Of a stretch of 64,000 nucleotides of DNA, positions 38,405 to 50,375 are shown piece by piece. Made by a program: the position numbers and the translations under genes. Position 1 is the first letter of the stretch, and the number at the start of each line of letters is the position of its first letter. The stretch is from Syngnathus acus (Eukaryota; Chordata; Actinopteri; Syngnathiformes; Syngnathidae): contig NC_051105.1 in NCBI RefSeq assembly GCF_901709675.1, positions 8,550,104 through 8,614,103 on the forward strand, given 5' to 3'. Under the pieces are notes generated by a model, which did no database searches, was not told where the DNA came from, and was given only the letters and a program-made list of their open reading frames with translations.

Positions 38405-38410
38405 TTTATT
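38405..38410 (-). promoter_or_regulatory. Probable cxcr4 poly(A) signal
   Basis: The plus strand reads TTTATT, so the minus strand has AATAAA about 396 nt after the cxcr4 stop codon. The 3' UTR between them is A/U-rich, with a run of about 18 T (plus strand) at 38713-38730. Confidence 0.65.
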
Positions 38411-38806
38411 TTCAGGTAAAAAAACAACAACAACAACATGCATTTACATATAAAAAAAAAGATTTAAAAAGCAGCATGCAATTTCCTGTACAAAACTTCC
38501 AGTGTAAATGACAATAATAAATAAAAGCTTTTAGATAATCACACAAGTGCGAACACACAAAACTCTTCAAACTATTTACAGTTTCCAGAAGCAGCGACAT
38601 CGCTCACAGCAAAGACAATTGAAGCTTGACCTAAAATGACCTCACAGTTTTTACAAAAAACAAAACCTAACTGTAAAGCACAAGGTAACCACCTGCTTTT
38701 GGGAAACAAATGTTTTTTTTTTTTTTTTTTAACAGCTGTACAAATTGTAGTAAACTGTTGAATTAAAGCTTAGTTTCAAGTCTCACATTTTAGAAGTTCA
38801 GTCGAG

Positions 38807-39928
38807 TTAACTTGACAAAACACTCGAAGACTCGGACTCAGTCGACACTGATGAAATCTGCCCGCGCTTTTTCGTCATGAGAGTTGCTTTCTGGCTCGAT
38901 CTGCTGTTCAGCGTCAATGCGCTCTTGGCTGACTTTTTGAATTTAACTCCCAGGAAAGCATACAAGATGGGGTTAAGGCAGCAATGGAAATACGCTAAAG
39001 CTTCGGTGATGGAGATCCACTTCTCCACCGCTTGCTCTAGTTCACAGGAAGGCGTGACCACGTTGAGCATCATGAGCGTGTCCAGAAAGAGGCCCACGCA
39101 ATACGGCAACCAGCAAGAGAAAAAGCAGAGGATGAGGATGACCGTGGTCTTCAGGGCTTTCTTCTTCAGCGCTTGACCCTTGGCGCCTCGTGAAAGCTTG
39201 GCGATGATGATGCAGTAGCAGATGAGAATGACCAAACCGGGAAGCACAAAGCCCACAAGAATATGTTGGAAGCGGAAAACCACCATCCAAGTGAGGTTGC
39301 TCTCATCGGGGTAGATGCGCTGGCAGACGATCCTGGAGTCGGCCACTTCCATGCTTCCGTCGTTCATGAAGCGGTAGTTAGACGAGCCCGTGTCTTGCGT
39401 TCTGGCGAACACCAAGTCAGGGACGGTGAGGATGGTGGCGGGGAGCCAAACGGCCACATAGATGATTTTACTGGCCAGGAGCTTCCTTGTTGCTTGGCTG
39501 TTAGTGGCCCTCACTACAGCCAAGTATCTGTCCAGGCTGATAAAGGCCAGGATGAGCACGCTGCTATACAGGTTGACGGTGTAGATCATGTGCACAAACA
39601 CACAAAGGAAACTTCCAAAGTACCAGTTTCTGGCCGCATCCACCGCCCAGAAGGGCAGCGTGAAGACAAACAGCAGGTCAGCCACAGACAGATGCAGCCG
39701 GTACTTATCTGTCATTGTTTTGACCTTTTTCTGGTAGCCCATCACAATGACTACTAATCCATTGCCGATGACGCCAAGAACAATTATAATCCCAAACACG
39801 ACCGGTAGGAAAATCTTTTTGAAATCGTCGCCGAGCGCCCGGCCGCACGGCTCCTGAAAGTCCATGTCGAAGTCGCCAGACTCCTCTGAGAAGTTGTCAG
39901 AACTGTTGGTGAATATGAAGACCTCCAT
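38807..39928 (-). CDS. cxcr4: C-X-C chemokine receptor type 4 (CXCL12 receptor)
   Basis: A seven-transmembrane, Gi-coupled plasma-membrane receptor guiding cell migration in response to CXCL12. The coding sequence is one exon of 373 aa (human 352). Seen: C28/C295 and C109/C202, the two extracellular disulfides; W94 and D97; the DRY motif at 133-135; CWLP at 272-275; E309; NPILY at 319-323; and a Ser-rich tail [11 protein letters not shown] for GRK/arrestin. Candidate N-glycosylation sites are N8, N12 and N211. The start is supported by a strong context (G at -3 and +4) and by C28 and C109 having the same numbers as in human. Oddities: no tyrosine in residues 1-42, with F6, F13 and F20 at the human sulfotyrosine positions; 16 extra residues in extracellular loop 2 before C202; Q203 where human has Asp187. 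Teleosts have cxcr4a and cxcr4b; which this is cannot be decided here. Confidence 0.98.
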   Translation of the reverse strand: MEVFIFTNSSDNFSEESGDFDMDFQEPCGRALGDDFKKIFLPVVFGIIIVLGVIGNGLVVIVMGYQKKVKTMTDKYRLHLSVADLLFVFTLPFWAVDAARNWYFGSFLCVFVHMIYTVNLYSSVLILAFISLDRYLAVVRATNSQATRKLLASKIIYVAVWLPATILTVPDLVFARTQDTGSSNYRFMNDGSMEVADSRIVCQRIYPDESNLTWMVVFRFQHILVGFVLPGLVILICYCIIIAKLSRGAKGQALKKKALKTTVILILCFFSCWLPYCVGLFLDTLMMLNVVTPSCELEQAVEKWISITEALAYFHCCLNPILYAFLGVKFKKSAKSALTLNSRSSQKATLMTKKRGQISSVSTESESSSVLSS

Positions 39929-39934
39929 AGCAAC

Positions 39935-40373
39935 CTAAATGGGTGCAGTCAGAATATGTGACTGCTTTACATGGAAGATACAAACATGAAAAACAGTTAG
40001 AATCTGCAACTTTGTCCTGATAAACTTTTTAAATAATGCACTCAATCAGATAAAGTCAAAATAATAAGAAACAGCAAGCAGTCAACTAGAAACGTATTAA
40101 AAAATAGTGAACACAATTTGGCATTTGACGCACATAATCTGTTCTTGTAGAAAATCAGTTGCAGTCTAAATTAGATAAACGGCAAAGAAAAAAAAACTCA
40201 CCTCAGAGTTTGGAAAACAAGTGAATGATACGTTAGGACTACAATGTGTGTGCGCGTCTGAACTGCGTGTTGTGAGTGCCTCATTAAATGTCGGGGGTGT
40301 TACCCCCCCGGCCTGACCCCTCCCCTGGAGGAGGCGGTACCCACTGTTCCAAAAACGGGTAGACTTTATAAAG
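39935..40373 (-). promoter_or_regulatory. cxcr4 core promoter, non-coding exon 1 and intron 1
   Basis: On the minus strand a TATA box (CTTTATAAAG, 40373-40364) is followed about 25-30 nt later by a probable start near 40338. Exon 1 then runs to a consensus donor, CTGAG|GTGAGT (last exon base 40202). Intron 1 is 40201-39935, ending CATTTAG, and exon 2 starts GTTGCTATGG at 39934. The mammalian gene also has a short first exon and an intron near the start codon. GC-rich blocks (ggggaggggt type) lie around 40309-40330. An ATG at 40284 in exon 1 is out of frame with the receptor. Confidence 0.7.
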
Positions 40374-41457
40374 ATTCTGCAGCTCTCAAACTTTGTTGTT
40401 AAGCCTGCCTCATATATTAAACACAAGCAGTTATTTTCAGCACGTTCATACACGCGCATGAGAAGTTGCGAAATTAGTCTCACTCTGTAATTCAGTTGAA
40501 GTTTAAATACTCGTGTAAACAAACAAACAAAAACAAAAAAAAGTGGTGAAAGTAGAAGTCGCCTGTCGTTAAATAAAAAATAAATAAAAATATATGAGGA
40601 CCTGAAATTGCACCTGAGGACTTAAAATTGAAAAAGTAGCAAGCCACTTTTGACAAAGTATATTAAGTAGAAAGTATAGCTTCAAAATGTAGGGCGGAAA
40701 AAGAAATAGTTGTCATAATAATAAATACTCAAGTAAAGTCAAGATATGTGTGAGAAAAAAAAAACTATTGAAGTGGAACAATAAAGTACAATGTGTACTG
40801 TTCTCACGTACTTCACACCTCTAAGCAGAACACACGCACAAACCCACACAAAAAAAAAGGTTGATCATTTCGTTGAGATGGATTGATGGACACTTGCAAG
40901 ACTTTATCTTCACACTGTGAAGTCAGATATTTGTATCTAAACACGTTATATATGTTTGAAGATAAATACTGAAAATATGCAAACTGCTAAGACTGAGAAG
41001 TATCCAGTCCTCAATTGTGGAGTTACAGTATAGTATTAACTTTATCATTTCAGTTCTCCTTCTATTTTGGGCGTGGCTAAAACGTTGCCGACTGACTCAC
41101 TGGCTCCAGCACGAGTCGCTCTTGAATGCTTTTCTTTTTATAACCTAACTACATCCCAAATGCACACGGCATGTTGACTTTAGAGTGCCTCATAGTCTGC
41201 CACGGGTGTGCGCACATCACAAAGAAAAGGTGGAAAAAGAGCTCCCTTAATATACCGTATTAAGCATTTTTTGAAATAATCAATCTAATTTGGCAGGATT
41301 GTTAACAACACTGCTTTCTGCATTTTTTTTTGCATTGTATACTTCTTTAAATAATTTTAGGAAGTTACCTTTTCTTTCTGTACTTTTAATGTCTCTGTAA
41401 ATGCTTTCAACTGTACTTTGCCTTGCCAATAACATTTTGGACGCCACCTAAAGAAGG

Positions 41458-41470
41458 GGGGGGGGGGGGG
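41458..41470. repeat. G run upstream of cxcr4
   Basis: A run of about 13 G, about 1.1 kb upstream of the cxcr4 TATA box. It is simple sequence; its exact length depends on sequencing accuracy. Confidence 0.8.
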
Positions 41471-42995
41471 TCCTCCTTTTGCCTTCATACAGTGCTTAAG
41501 TGCTGTTTCTACACTCCAAAGTGCCGAATAACCCCAGTGGATGTGTAAAGTACCTTACATGCTATAATGAGGGATTTCAATCAAACAGCCTCGGGACATA
41601 CGACTCGACTCTCTCTGGCAGCTTTGCCAATCCTCTCTGATTTCAGTTAAGTTAGTGATGACAGGTCCCCGGCCACACCGAATCCGCCTCCCTCCTCAGA
41701 GAGCGGGCTGGCGGGTGTCTGAAACATAATCTGCACCAGGAGACATGCAAATGCTAAGCCGTGACTTTGAAATAGGAGACTGGTGATAGATTTTATACAT
41801 TGATGTGTGTCATTGATTTCATTGCTTTCAAGATGGTTTCAACAGCATCATGCATGTTTTGAAAGAAGATGCTGCTATGGGAAGAATTTTCCTTTTCTTC
41901 CATATCCTAAGTAAACAGTCACACTACACGTCTCTATTACCTTTCAAGCCAGTGAATATTTACAATTTACACTTCAGCTACGATGAAAAAAAACCTCACC
42001 ACAAATTTACAGCTGCGAGTTTGAAAACAACCGCAACGGGTTGTTATGCAACTGCGACAGCAGGTTGATATTTTCAAATAGGGAAGTTCGCACTTTGCAC
42101 ACAATAATAAACCTTCTACCAACTATCTATCAAGAGTTGGCTTGAAAAAAGTTGTATTTTTTTTATTTGTACCTTTTTGTTACATTCAATACATAAAATG
42201 AAGATTATGTGCTTTCTCGCCAATTAACTGTCAGATATCAATTAATTATGACCTCAATCATCACAGCTCTGATACAGTAACTAAATAATTATCATTTACT
42301 GATCAACATCAGTCACACACATGCTGATTGACCTCAAGAAGATCAACAAGCACTTCAGAGGCTTATCAAAGTAGTTTTACAGTCATCTTTTGTGTTTGGT
42401 GCCCTGAGAGGGAGTCCCGATGACAGAAACGGGGGGAATCTGCAATTTGGAGGAAGGCCACTGTATTGCTATGTTGCTCTTATCAACACTATCCAGACGC
42501 AGCCATTTGCTGTGTTATCAGTCTGTAAGCACAACTCCTGGGTTTCATCTGTGCACACTATTTTGTCTTCACTTTCACTTGACCACTCTGTGAAACCGTT
42601 CGTTTTTTAAATTGAATTTTATATTAGATGTATACAATGGTTTTTTTTTTGTTTGTGTCCTCAAATTCCCCTAAAGTGTCTGTCTGGTTGCATGGATTAT
42701 ACAGCACACCTCAAAAATCAACAATAAATGTATTAAACTAAACATGACCATTATGTATTTGATTAAGGTTGTCTTATGAAAGTCAGCTATCTTAATGCTA
42801 ATATACACTAAAAGACGGAAGAGGTAGGCTCATGATGTTTCAGTAATTATAAAATTTTTTAATTAATTGCACATGCCAACATATTACATAACAATTTACA
42901 TATTCTTTATTGTTTATGAAAGAAAACCTTTAGCAATTTATTTGCAGTCTTCTTCTGTTTTATCATTAAATCCACAGTCTGTCTGTTTGCTGTAT

Positions 42996-43013
42996 ATCGC
43001 CCCCTGTTGGTAT
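42996..43013 (-). promoter_or_regulatory. Candidate CTCF-type motif upstream of cxcr4
   Basis: The minus strand reads ATACCAACAGGGGGCGATA, a strong visual match to the vertebrate CTCF core CCASNAGGGGGCGC. It lies 2.6 kb upstream of the cxcr4 TATA box and points toward the gene, convergent with the motif at 23602-23619. Confidence 0.45.
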
Positions 43014-43591
43014 GTGTTGCTACCACCGTTGCTCTGTGGCCAGAAGGGCAGATCCCCATGTCAAGTCAAGTCATTATTACCGTGTGCCATTTCGATTTAA
43101 GAGGTTCCCTCCCCTTAAAACAAACAAGCTCCCTCCCTTTCAGCCCTGGCAGGATAGCTGCTGTCTCCACTGTCGACACGAGGATTCCCATTGCTATCGG
43201 CCTCGGCATACAAAAGATCTGTGAGCTACCTAGAATACAAATCACAAGAAGTGTGAATGATGGCGGAGGGGGCTCTTCACTGGAGAATGGCTATTGAAAT
43301 GAAATAGAAGAATGCCAGCCAGATAAAAGAAAGAGAGCAGTGTTGTGCAGTCAACGGCAAGTCTCCAGCTGCAAGTCGTACCTCTGCAGGATCATTTCCG
43401 CATAATGACAACTCCACTTAAATGTCACCTTCACTTTTCACGGGTCTTGTAGAAGAATAACCGACAGCCTCGGTTGTTAAAGTTGACTTGAAACGTTAAC
43501 AATCAGAAGCAGACACACACTAAAAAAAAGTCACGCTACAGTCTGGACTCCATAAATGCATGAAGGTATTTATTATTGTCAATGCTTCAAG

Positions 43592-43621
43592 ATTCTATTC
43601 TATTCTATTCTATTCTATTCT
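43592..43621. repeat. (ATTCT)6 pentanucleotide microsatellite
   Basis: Six perfect ATTCT units. It is the same unit as the human ATXN10 repeat, but nothing else links this locus to that gene. Confidence 0.95.
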
Positions 43622-44066
43622 GTCATAAAAAAAAGTGTCTGGTCAGTGTCTGGTCAGGGACTTCGCAGTAGCCTGACTTCATTAGAGCGCCTCGTCGTTG
43701 CACCGTGGAAAAGCCAGATGACGACCTAGCAGAGATTTTGCAGCCACCACCGGCGGCGTTTTTGTTTTTCTCATATGAGTATGTGGCCTCTGAAATATTG
43801 TGGACTGAAGAATGTGATGTTTTTATTTGCTTTATTTTGTTATGAATGTCTTGCATGCTTATGCACATGCAAAATGTGCACTTCTCCACTCTGGAATGCA
43901 TGACTTCTTTATCTAGTTATTCATCAAGCAGTCAAGGTTCCATCAGGGTAGTTTTATCTATCAACCAAGAAAGAGAAGATTGCATTTAATGCACTCCATT
44001 CCTCACTGCCTTGCTGTATAACTGTCATCACCAACCCAGCGGCGCCTGGAAAGCGGACTTTAAACC

Positions 44067-44092
44067 GATGATGATGATGATGATGATGATGA
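44067..44092. repeat. (GAT)n trinucleotide microsatellite
   Basis: Twenty-six bases of perfect GAT repeat in gene-free DNA. Both strands stay open across it only because of the repeat. Confidence 0.95.
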
Positions 44093-47000
44093 CCAACAAA
44101 CACACCAAATTGTCTAACTGCGGGACACACGTCAATACAATTCATAAAAACCTCACAAACAGGAAACGGAGTAAAAAAAGGTGTTCAGCTATTATGATTG
44201 ATTATATTTCTACACAAGGCATCCTGTTTGCATCCATGTACGTTTGTGTTTGAAAAGAGCACCTGAACAATAGAGCCTCTTAAAAAGCATACTTCTTATC
44301 TTTGGAAGGCACCCTCTTAAACTTCCTACTTTTCTTAAAGGGTTCCATGTGTGGTTGGTCCCATTAAAACACTTTGCTTCACCTCAATCAAGGTCACGAT
44401 GTTACATTCAAATAAAAAAAATGAAGAGTCTATCCTGCATACAAAATTTTTTTGTGGCTCCAGATTCCAGGATGAAATTTATTCATGCTTGTGCACATCA
44501 TGCGTGGTAAAGTTATTTCAGGGTCACTGCAGGACATCAGTAGAAACACATAAACAATTGTCTCGCCACTTCAGTAGCAGACTCTGAGGCTTTATTTCAT
44601 TTCTCCTCTTTGTAGAATACTAACAAGGTAATTTCGTGCTCCTCTCGACAAAGTTGGATGTCGGCAGTTTCCATGTGAACTACTTTCCTTCATTTTTTCC
44701 GCTACCTGTTCTGAAATGGTGTCTCTACATATCAAGCAAACACAAGATTGAGTTTGCCACTGGCTTTAAGCATTAAAGTCAGAAATGTTAATTTACAGGA
44801 GATGAGATGCAATCCAAGACTGGTTGGGAAATGTTAAGTGTTGCATAGGAAGCGCGGTTTTATATGACTTCATGATGGACGCAATCGGGGTTCCTTTTTC
44901 ACCAACGTCTCTATTGTGGTTTCGCTCTGCTCACATGAATAAAATGGCCTTCACTTCACAAAAGTTCCTCCCACATGCTTTTCTCAAACATATGCCCCAA
45001 GAAGTATGTCAATGTTAATGGCATCTTGACATTTCAATACAATCCTTCTGCTACCTTTGTATATGACTGAAGATCCCAGCAAGTGTTCTTTCAGGCTCCC
45101 TGCAGGTGGAGGTTCATCCATATGGCCTGCAAAGATGTTGCAGGGGCTCAACTCAACCCTGATCATCTCAGATAACACAAACAATGGGCCAGATGACAGC
45201 AGATAAGGTCGTGAGATGGTGACCAAGGAGAAAGAGCCAATCAACCAGCTGCCAACTGGACTATATCATTACCTCCGACAGGAGAGCACTCGCCGAGGTT
45301 AAAGTAGAAAATCATTTCGCGTACAACCTCTCATTGAATGCATGAAGGTTGCTTTGTTTGAAAGTAGAGTGTTGGTGCTGATGCTGTTGTTCAAACAATT
45401 TCAAATGCATATTACAGCTGAGGGGAAAAAAACGATTCATGAAAATGATTTACATTTTTCTGCAAATTTGGCCGTTTCCTTGTTGATCACTACTATGTGC
45501 TCAGGTTTCTTCCCAACTTTTCTCTTAATTATCAGCAAAATTGCCTTGGTGTAGAATTTGGTGGGGTGGAGATCATATAGCTTTAAGCATGGTGGACATG
45601 TCAAATAATACTTCCTTGCTACTCATCAAAGTTGCAGCAAGATTTATTTATTTGCCTCGATCAGCTCTGAAAAATATGCTGTCAATTGTTTGAATCTCAA
45701 AATTGATTTACCATATTAAAAAAAGCGGTTAGCCAATCTTCTATTTCTTCTTCTTCTTCTATGGGTTGAGTAGTAAACAAAGTTTTTGTATGAACCCCCC
45801 CCGCACATTTAAAAGATCCGTTCAAATGTTATACATTAGTGAGCACTCTGCTTTAGTATCTAGAGGATTTCTCTATCACTCACACACACACAGGGTGATG
45901 GATAGGTCAGTTGTGACACGTACATTTTTTTTCCCACTGGAATCGATGTCTTTCCAATTTGCTCATTTTAAGTGAGAGGTGAGAGGCCAGTCAGCAAGGT
46001 GCGTGTAATCTTACAAAGAGGGGTAATCTTGTAAAAGTGTCACGGGTCATGCTCATCACACGCCCACCATTAGAGTTGAAAGCGTGTTCACTTTAGCCGT
46101 CATGTGTTTGAACCTGTCAATTTGTACTTCTTTATATAATGTGAGGGAGGATGAATAAAAGCAGTGAAGCTACAAATGGAGGCTGATAAATTCACCATCT
46201 TTAAAAAAAAAAACTGCACGGGAGTGAGAAAACCAACAGTTTTCCATTTTCACATCACAACCATCTTCCGCTGAGATGTTTTGCATCGAGCAGTGAGACA
46301 CAGGAGCACTGCGTCTCAATGTAAAATCTATGAAAATCTTTGTTTTCCTGTCACTCTTTACTGACCGTGCTGATTTACAGCTCCATTTAGCACAAGGGGG
46401 CCCCAGTCATCGTCATTTATTATTTAAACACAGTGAGGCAAAAGAAGAGCGGCAGATGTTTACAGAGGAGCACCTCTGTCCATGAAGGGCTGTCATAAAA
46501 CCCTGTGACTTAGTTTGGGGACAAATGCTCAGCACCAAAAAAGAACAAAGCGCCAAAGGGCGGACATCTATCAGGTTGTGCCAAAGGGACGTTTCACTGC
46601 TCCTGCGGTGCCTCCTTGTCTGAAAGATGACACCGTCTACATCGGGAGCCTCTAGCTAGCGGACTCAGAACTTTTTATTTTCTACTTCCTGCAGATTGGA
46701 GCTGTGGACCTCCCATTCCGTTGCCATGTAAACATTAGCTCAAGCTCATTTAACCAGATGACTTGAATAATCCAAGAATTATTCTTCAAGCAATCAAAGT
46801 GATGAATTTTTTTTCCAGACTATTTTATCGGACTCACGGATTCTCACTGCCACATGTATTACTTCAAACAGCTGATGTTTTTGTGCAGCAGCAGGAGCAA
46901 GGAGTTCCCCCCTTGTGAATCACTTTTTTTTGTTTTTAAGATAAACATACCAACGGGCTGTGTTTCACCATCAAATGATACAACTTCCTCCTCAACACAA

Positions 47001-47703
47001 ACTCTCTGGCCTCAAACGGTCTCCTTTGTAGTCATGCCTCCGGGTTTATTTTCCCAGCACAATTGAATTCTTTGCAAAGACTGTAGATTGGGATTGCTGA
47101 TACCGAATGTTGCCCCTGCTACAACCCATCGCCTCAAATCTCTGAGGATTATTGTGTTTTTGTGTAAACAAAGATGTGGACTCAATAATACATGTGGGTT
47201 TGTAGGGCTGGACCAACATCCGGGCTTCTAGTTTTTGGAAATTTTAGTAGCAGACCTCTGTGTCTTGGAGTTGTTCATGACATGTGCACTGACCAGTAGT
47301 TAGTCGCACTGCATTCCACGGGAAAAAGAAATGTTGATCAGGATATGGCAGATGCTAATTGCATTCTGCTGTTTGTGTGGTGAAAACACATCTCCAATTA
47401 AAAAAAACAAATCTAGTATCCAAAGGAGCTGAATTCTGACCCATATACAGTATGCGTCCATGGTCGGCTATGGGAGATATTAGACTGGCTTTCCGGGGAA
47501 GCATTTTAAGGCCTCGTGTAGGAGCGTGCCACCATAAAGTAATTTTTTTTCCCCGACTGATTATTATCTGTCAGGTAGTGAGACCCTTGGATATTTACTT
47601 TGAACCGCGGTGTCTGAAGGACGCTCGGAGGCAGCTGACAGAATGTGTCATTATCAGAAGAGTCAACAAAGCTTTTGGGTTATCGTCGGTAACATCACTA
47701 TGA

Positions 47704-47705
<2 letters not shown>

Positions 47706-47735
<30 letters not shown>
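47706..47735. repeat. (GT)15 dinucleotide microsatellite
   Basis: Fifteen perfect GT units; a shorter (GT)8 tract follows at 48179-48194. Both are likely to be length-polymorphic. Confidence 0.95.
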
Positions 47736-47736
<1 letters not shown>

Positions 47737-50352
47737 GTTTCAGTTGACTTCTTGTTGTTACGCTCCGTTTACATTGGTCCTGTAACTAGATAAAAACATG
47801 TGTGTATAAAGTGTTATTTGCCCTTTGAAGGAGACACCTTAGCTATACCTCACTAGCTAGCTAGCAAGCTTGTATCACTTCTCTATGACACCAACATTTC
47901 ATTTCCAACTGAACCCACAAGTTGCACAAAAGGTTATTTTGAGCGGTCCAGCTAGTGTATTAACTTTTTCCCCAAGCAAAGCCACCAGACAGCCATTGCT
48001 CAATCATGGTTCAACCTCTCTGGCAGAGGCCATGACGGAAGCTTTCACATTCGCTTCAAATCAAATCAATTCCTGATCCATCACGGGCCTCTTGCCTAAG
48101 GGCAGTTCTGGACCAGTTAGGACTTTTTTCTCTTGTACCCGTTAGCTACTTTTGTTTTTCACTGACATATGTGCATTTGTGTGTGTGTGTGTGTACTCAG
48201 TAATTGAATTATAGATGACCCCTCCTGTCCCTTGGGAGCTTTCAATCTGGTTTTATATGTTGTTTGACAAATGTAAGACCCTTTGACATATACATTAGCA
48301 GATGTTGAGACAGGAAGCTGAGGTCACGGCTGGCTGGCTGTTTTGAGTATCTTAAGTGTTTTACATGTAATAAGATTGAATAGTACCCAATGAAGTATGA
48401 GGGCCGGAAAGCAATCTGTCGCAGAGGAGGAGGCCTTCAAACATTTCCTCCAAGGTGTCCAAACTTTACAGAAAAAATGAAGGATACAAGGGCCATCATT
48501 CACCGTCAATTCCACATATTGAATAATATATTGTTTTGATATATATTTATTTATTTATTAAACAGCTAGGTAATCCAAAATATAAGGCTTCTTTTCAAAT
48601 GAGAGATGACACAAAAGTACTCAATGGGAATGTGACTTAACGCTGGATTTACTTTGAAAGTTTGATTTGGGTGAAAACGCCAAAGGGAAACGTTTTTTAT
48701 GGGCTCGACGATTGCTAAAGCAAAGCAATTTGAGAAAGCAATACCTTTTCTGTCATAAAAGAGAGTCTTTATGTGTTCTTGGCTGAGCTAGAGAAGAAGG
48801 GCTCAATTCTTCGCTTGTTTATATTTCTGTCTTTGTCTTCCTTATTGATGTCAGCTCCCTCGGTGAAGACGTAGATAGCAAGATTCATCTGTGTTTGCAA
48901 ATCTTTGTTGTGGTATTTGCTTTAAATCCCTCCAAAATTAGAATAAGCACATTTGTCAAAATGTCAAATTATCTGTTTTTTTATGATAAGGGTGAAATAT
49001 AAGTTCAGGTTGTATTTAACTGCTGAAAAGATATTGACTAGAATCTTCTGCCCTCACGCCTTCATACTATTCCGCAGACATAATTGGTTGCCCTTTAAAC
49101 CGAGGTTAATAAAAAAAAGGTATGCAAAAGTAACCTGTTCTGGCATACTGTAGCTGTAGCGGGTCCGACTTCTGGAAAGGTTACCCCTACAGTCGGTGGT
49201 TTTGTGAGTTAGAAATTTCCTCATCTAAATGTGCAAAAAGTCATCTGACAAGTTAACATGACATTTAGGCACACTTGGGCATGTCTGCACGTGATGTTAT
49301 CCGAAACATGCTCATGACCGCTCTGCTAAGGATTTCCAATGAAAGTTCATTTTTGTGCTATAAAATTTAAATCAACACAAGAACTGTATGAAAAGAATCT
49401 GCCTTTAATATGATGCATTTTCTATTATGTTTCCAGACTCCTGTATCGTGACTAAAAAAATAAAAAATAACAGTTCTCAACATGATGCATTGCTGTGCAC
49501 TTCAAACTCCAACACTAAAAAAAGTAATATGACGTTTGTGGCAAAAAAAACCAACATTTTTATTTGATACACCCCTTCTACATTGGATCACATTAGGCGA
49601 GACCAAATGAAGAATCCAGGAAGTGAATATATTTAAATAGGATTTTTCCATTTAACTGCAACCTGATCTTAATCACCTTTCTTTTGTGCAGACTTTTTTC
49701 CATCTTTCTCACCTTACATCGTCTGGCGCCTTTGACAAGGCTCCGGTAATGATGACTCACACAACACAGCACCCACTGCTTCGTCTTTTCGTCCCGCATC
49801 GTGCACAGATACCTTTTCTTATGTTATCCTTGTCTCGTCCCCCATGATTCATTAGATTTTCTCGTTTGGGAAGCCTGGGGGCTGGCTGCCATCGAAATAG
49901 GCGGAGAAAGATCGTTTCTCCCATCATCAAGTTTCTGAATCATCTGGAGGGCTTTTATATTTCTTCTTCATACATAACGACAGCAGCTGGCTTTGTTTCA
50001 CAGAGAAACCAGATGTCATAAATCCACATATATTTTTTTTAAATACTAATTCCTTTTGCATTATGTTATATGGATCATTTATCCAACAAGCACTTCTATC
50101 TATCTGCAAGCCGCCTCGGTTCTTTTCTTTAATAATGGGCTTCGGTGCCAGAGCTGCTTCATATTCTCATCTTTAAAAGATCTCATATGCGTAGTTGTGA
50201 ACAGTAACGGTGATTTATAGATATTGGATCTCTGGGACACGTGGCCATTATATCTTGTGGGAAAGCTTTCTATAAGATCTCTCTGCAATGTTTTGCTCAT
50301 TCATCCAGAAGAACATTTGTGAGGTCAACGATGTCGGTGGTGTGTGTGTTTT

Positions 50353-50375
50353 GGGGGGGGGGGGGGGGGGGGGGG
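50353..50375. repeat. Run of 23 G
   Basis: An uninterrupted run of 23 G preceded by a short GT tract. Long G runs can form quadruplexes and are error-prone in sequencing, so the length is approximate. Confidence 0.9.

Noticed and set aside
38545-38550. GCACTT seed match (miR-430-like) in the cxcr4 3' UTR
   Set aside because: A single six-base match is expected by chance in a 400-nt UTR and proves nothing.
39263-39757. 164-aa plus-strand reading frame
   Set aside because: It is exactly antisense to the conserved cxcr4 coding sequence and has no domain of its own; the open frame is a by-product of the receptor's codon use.
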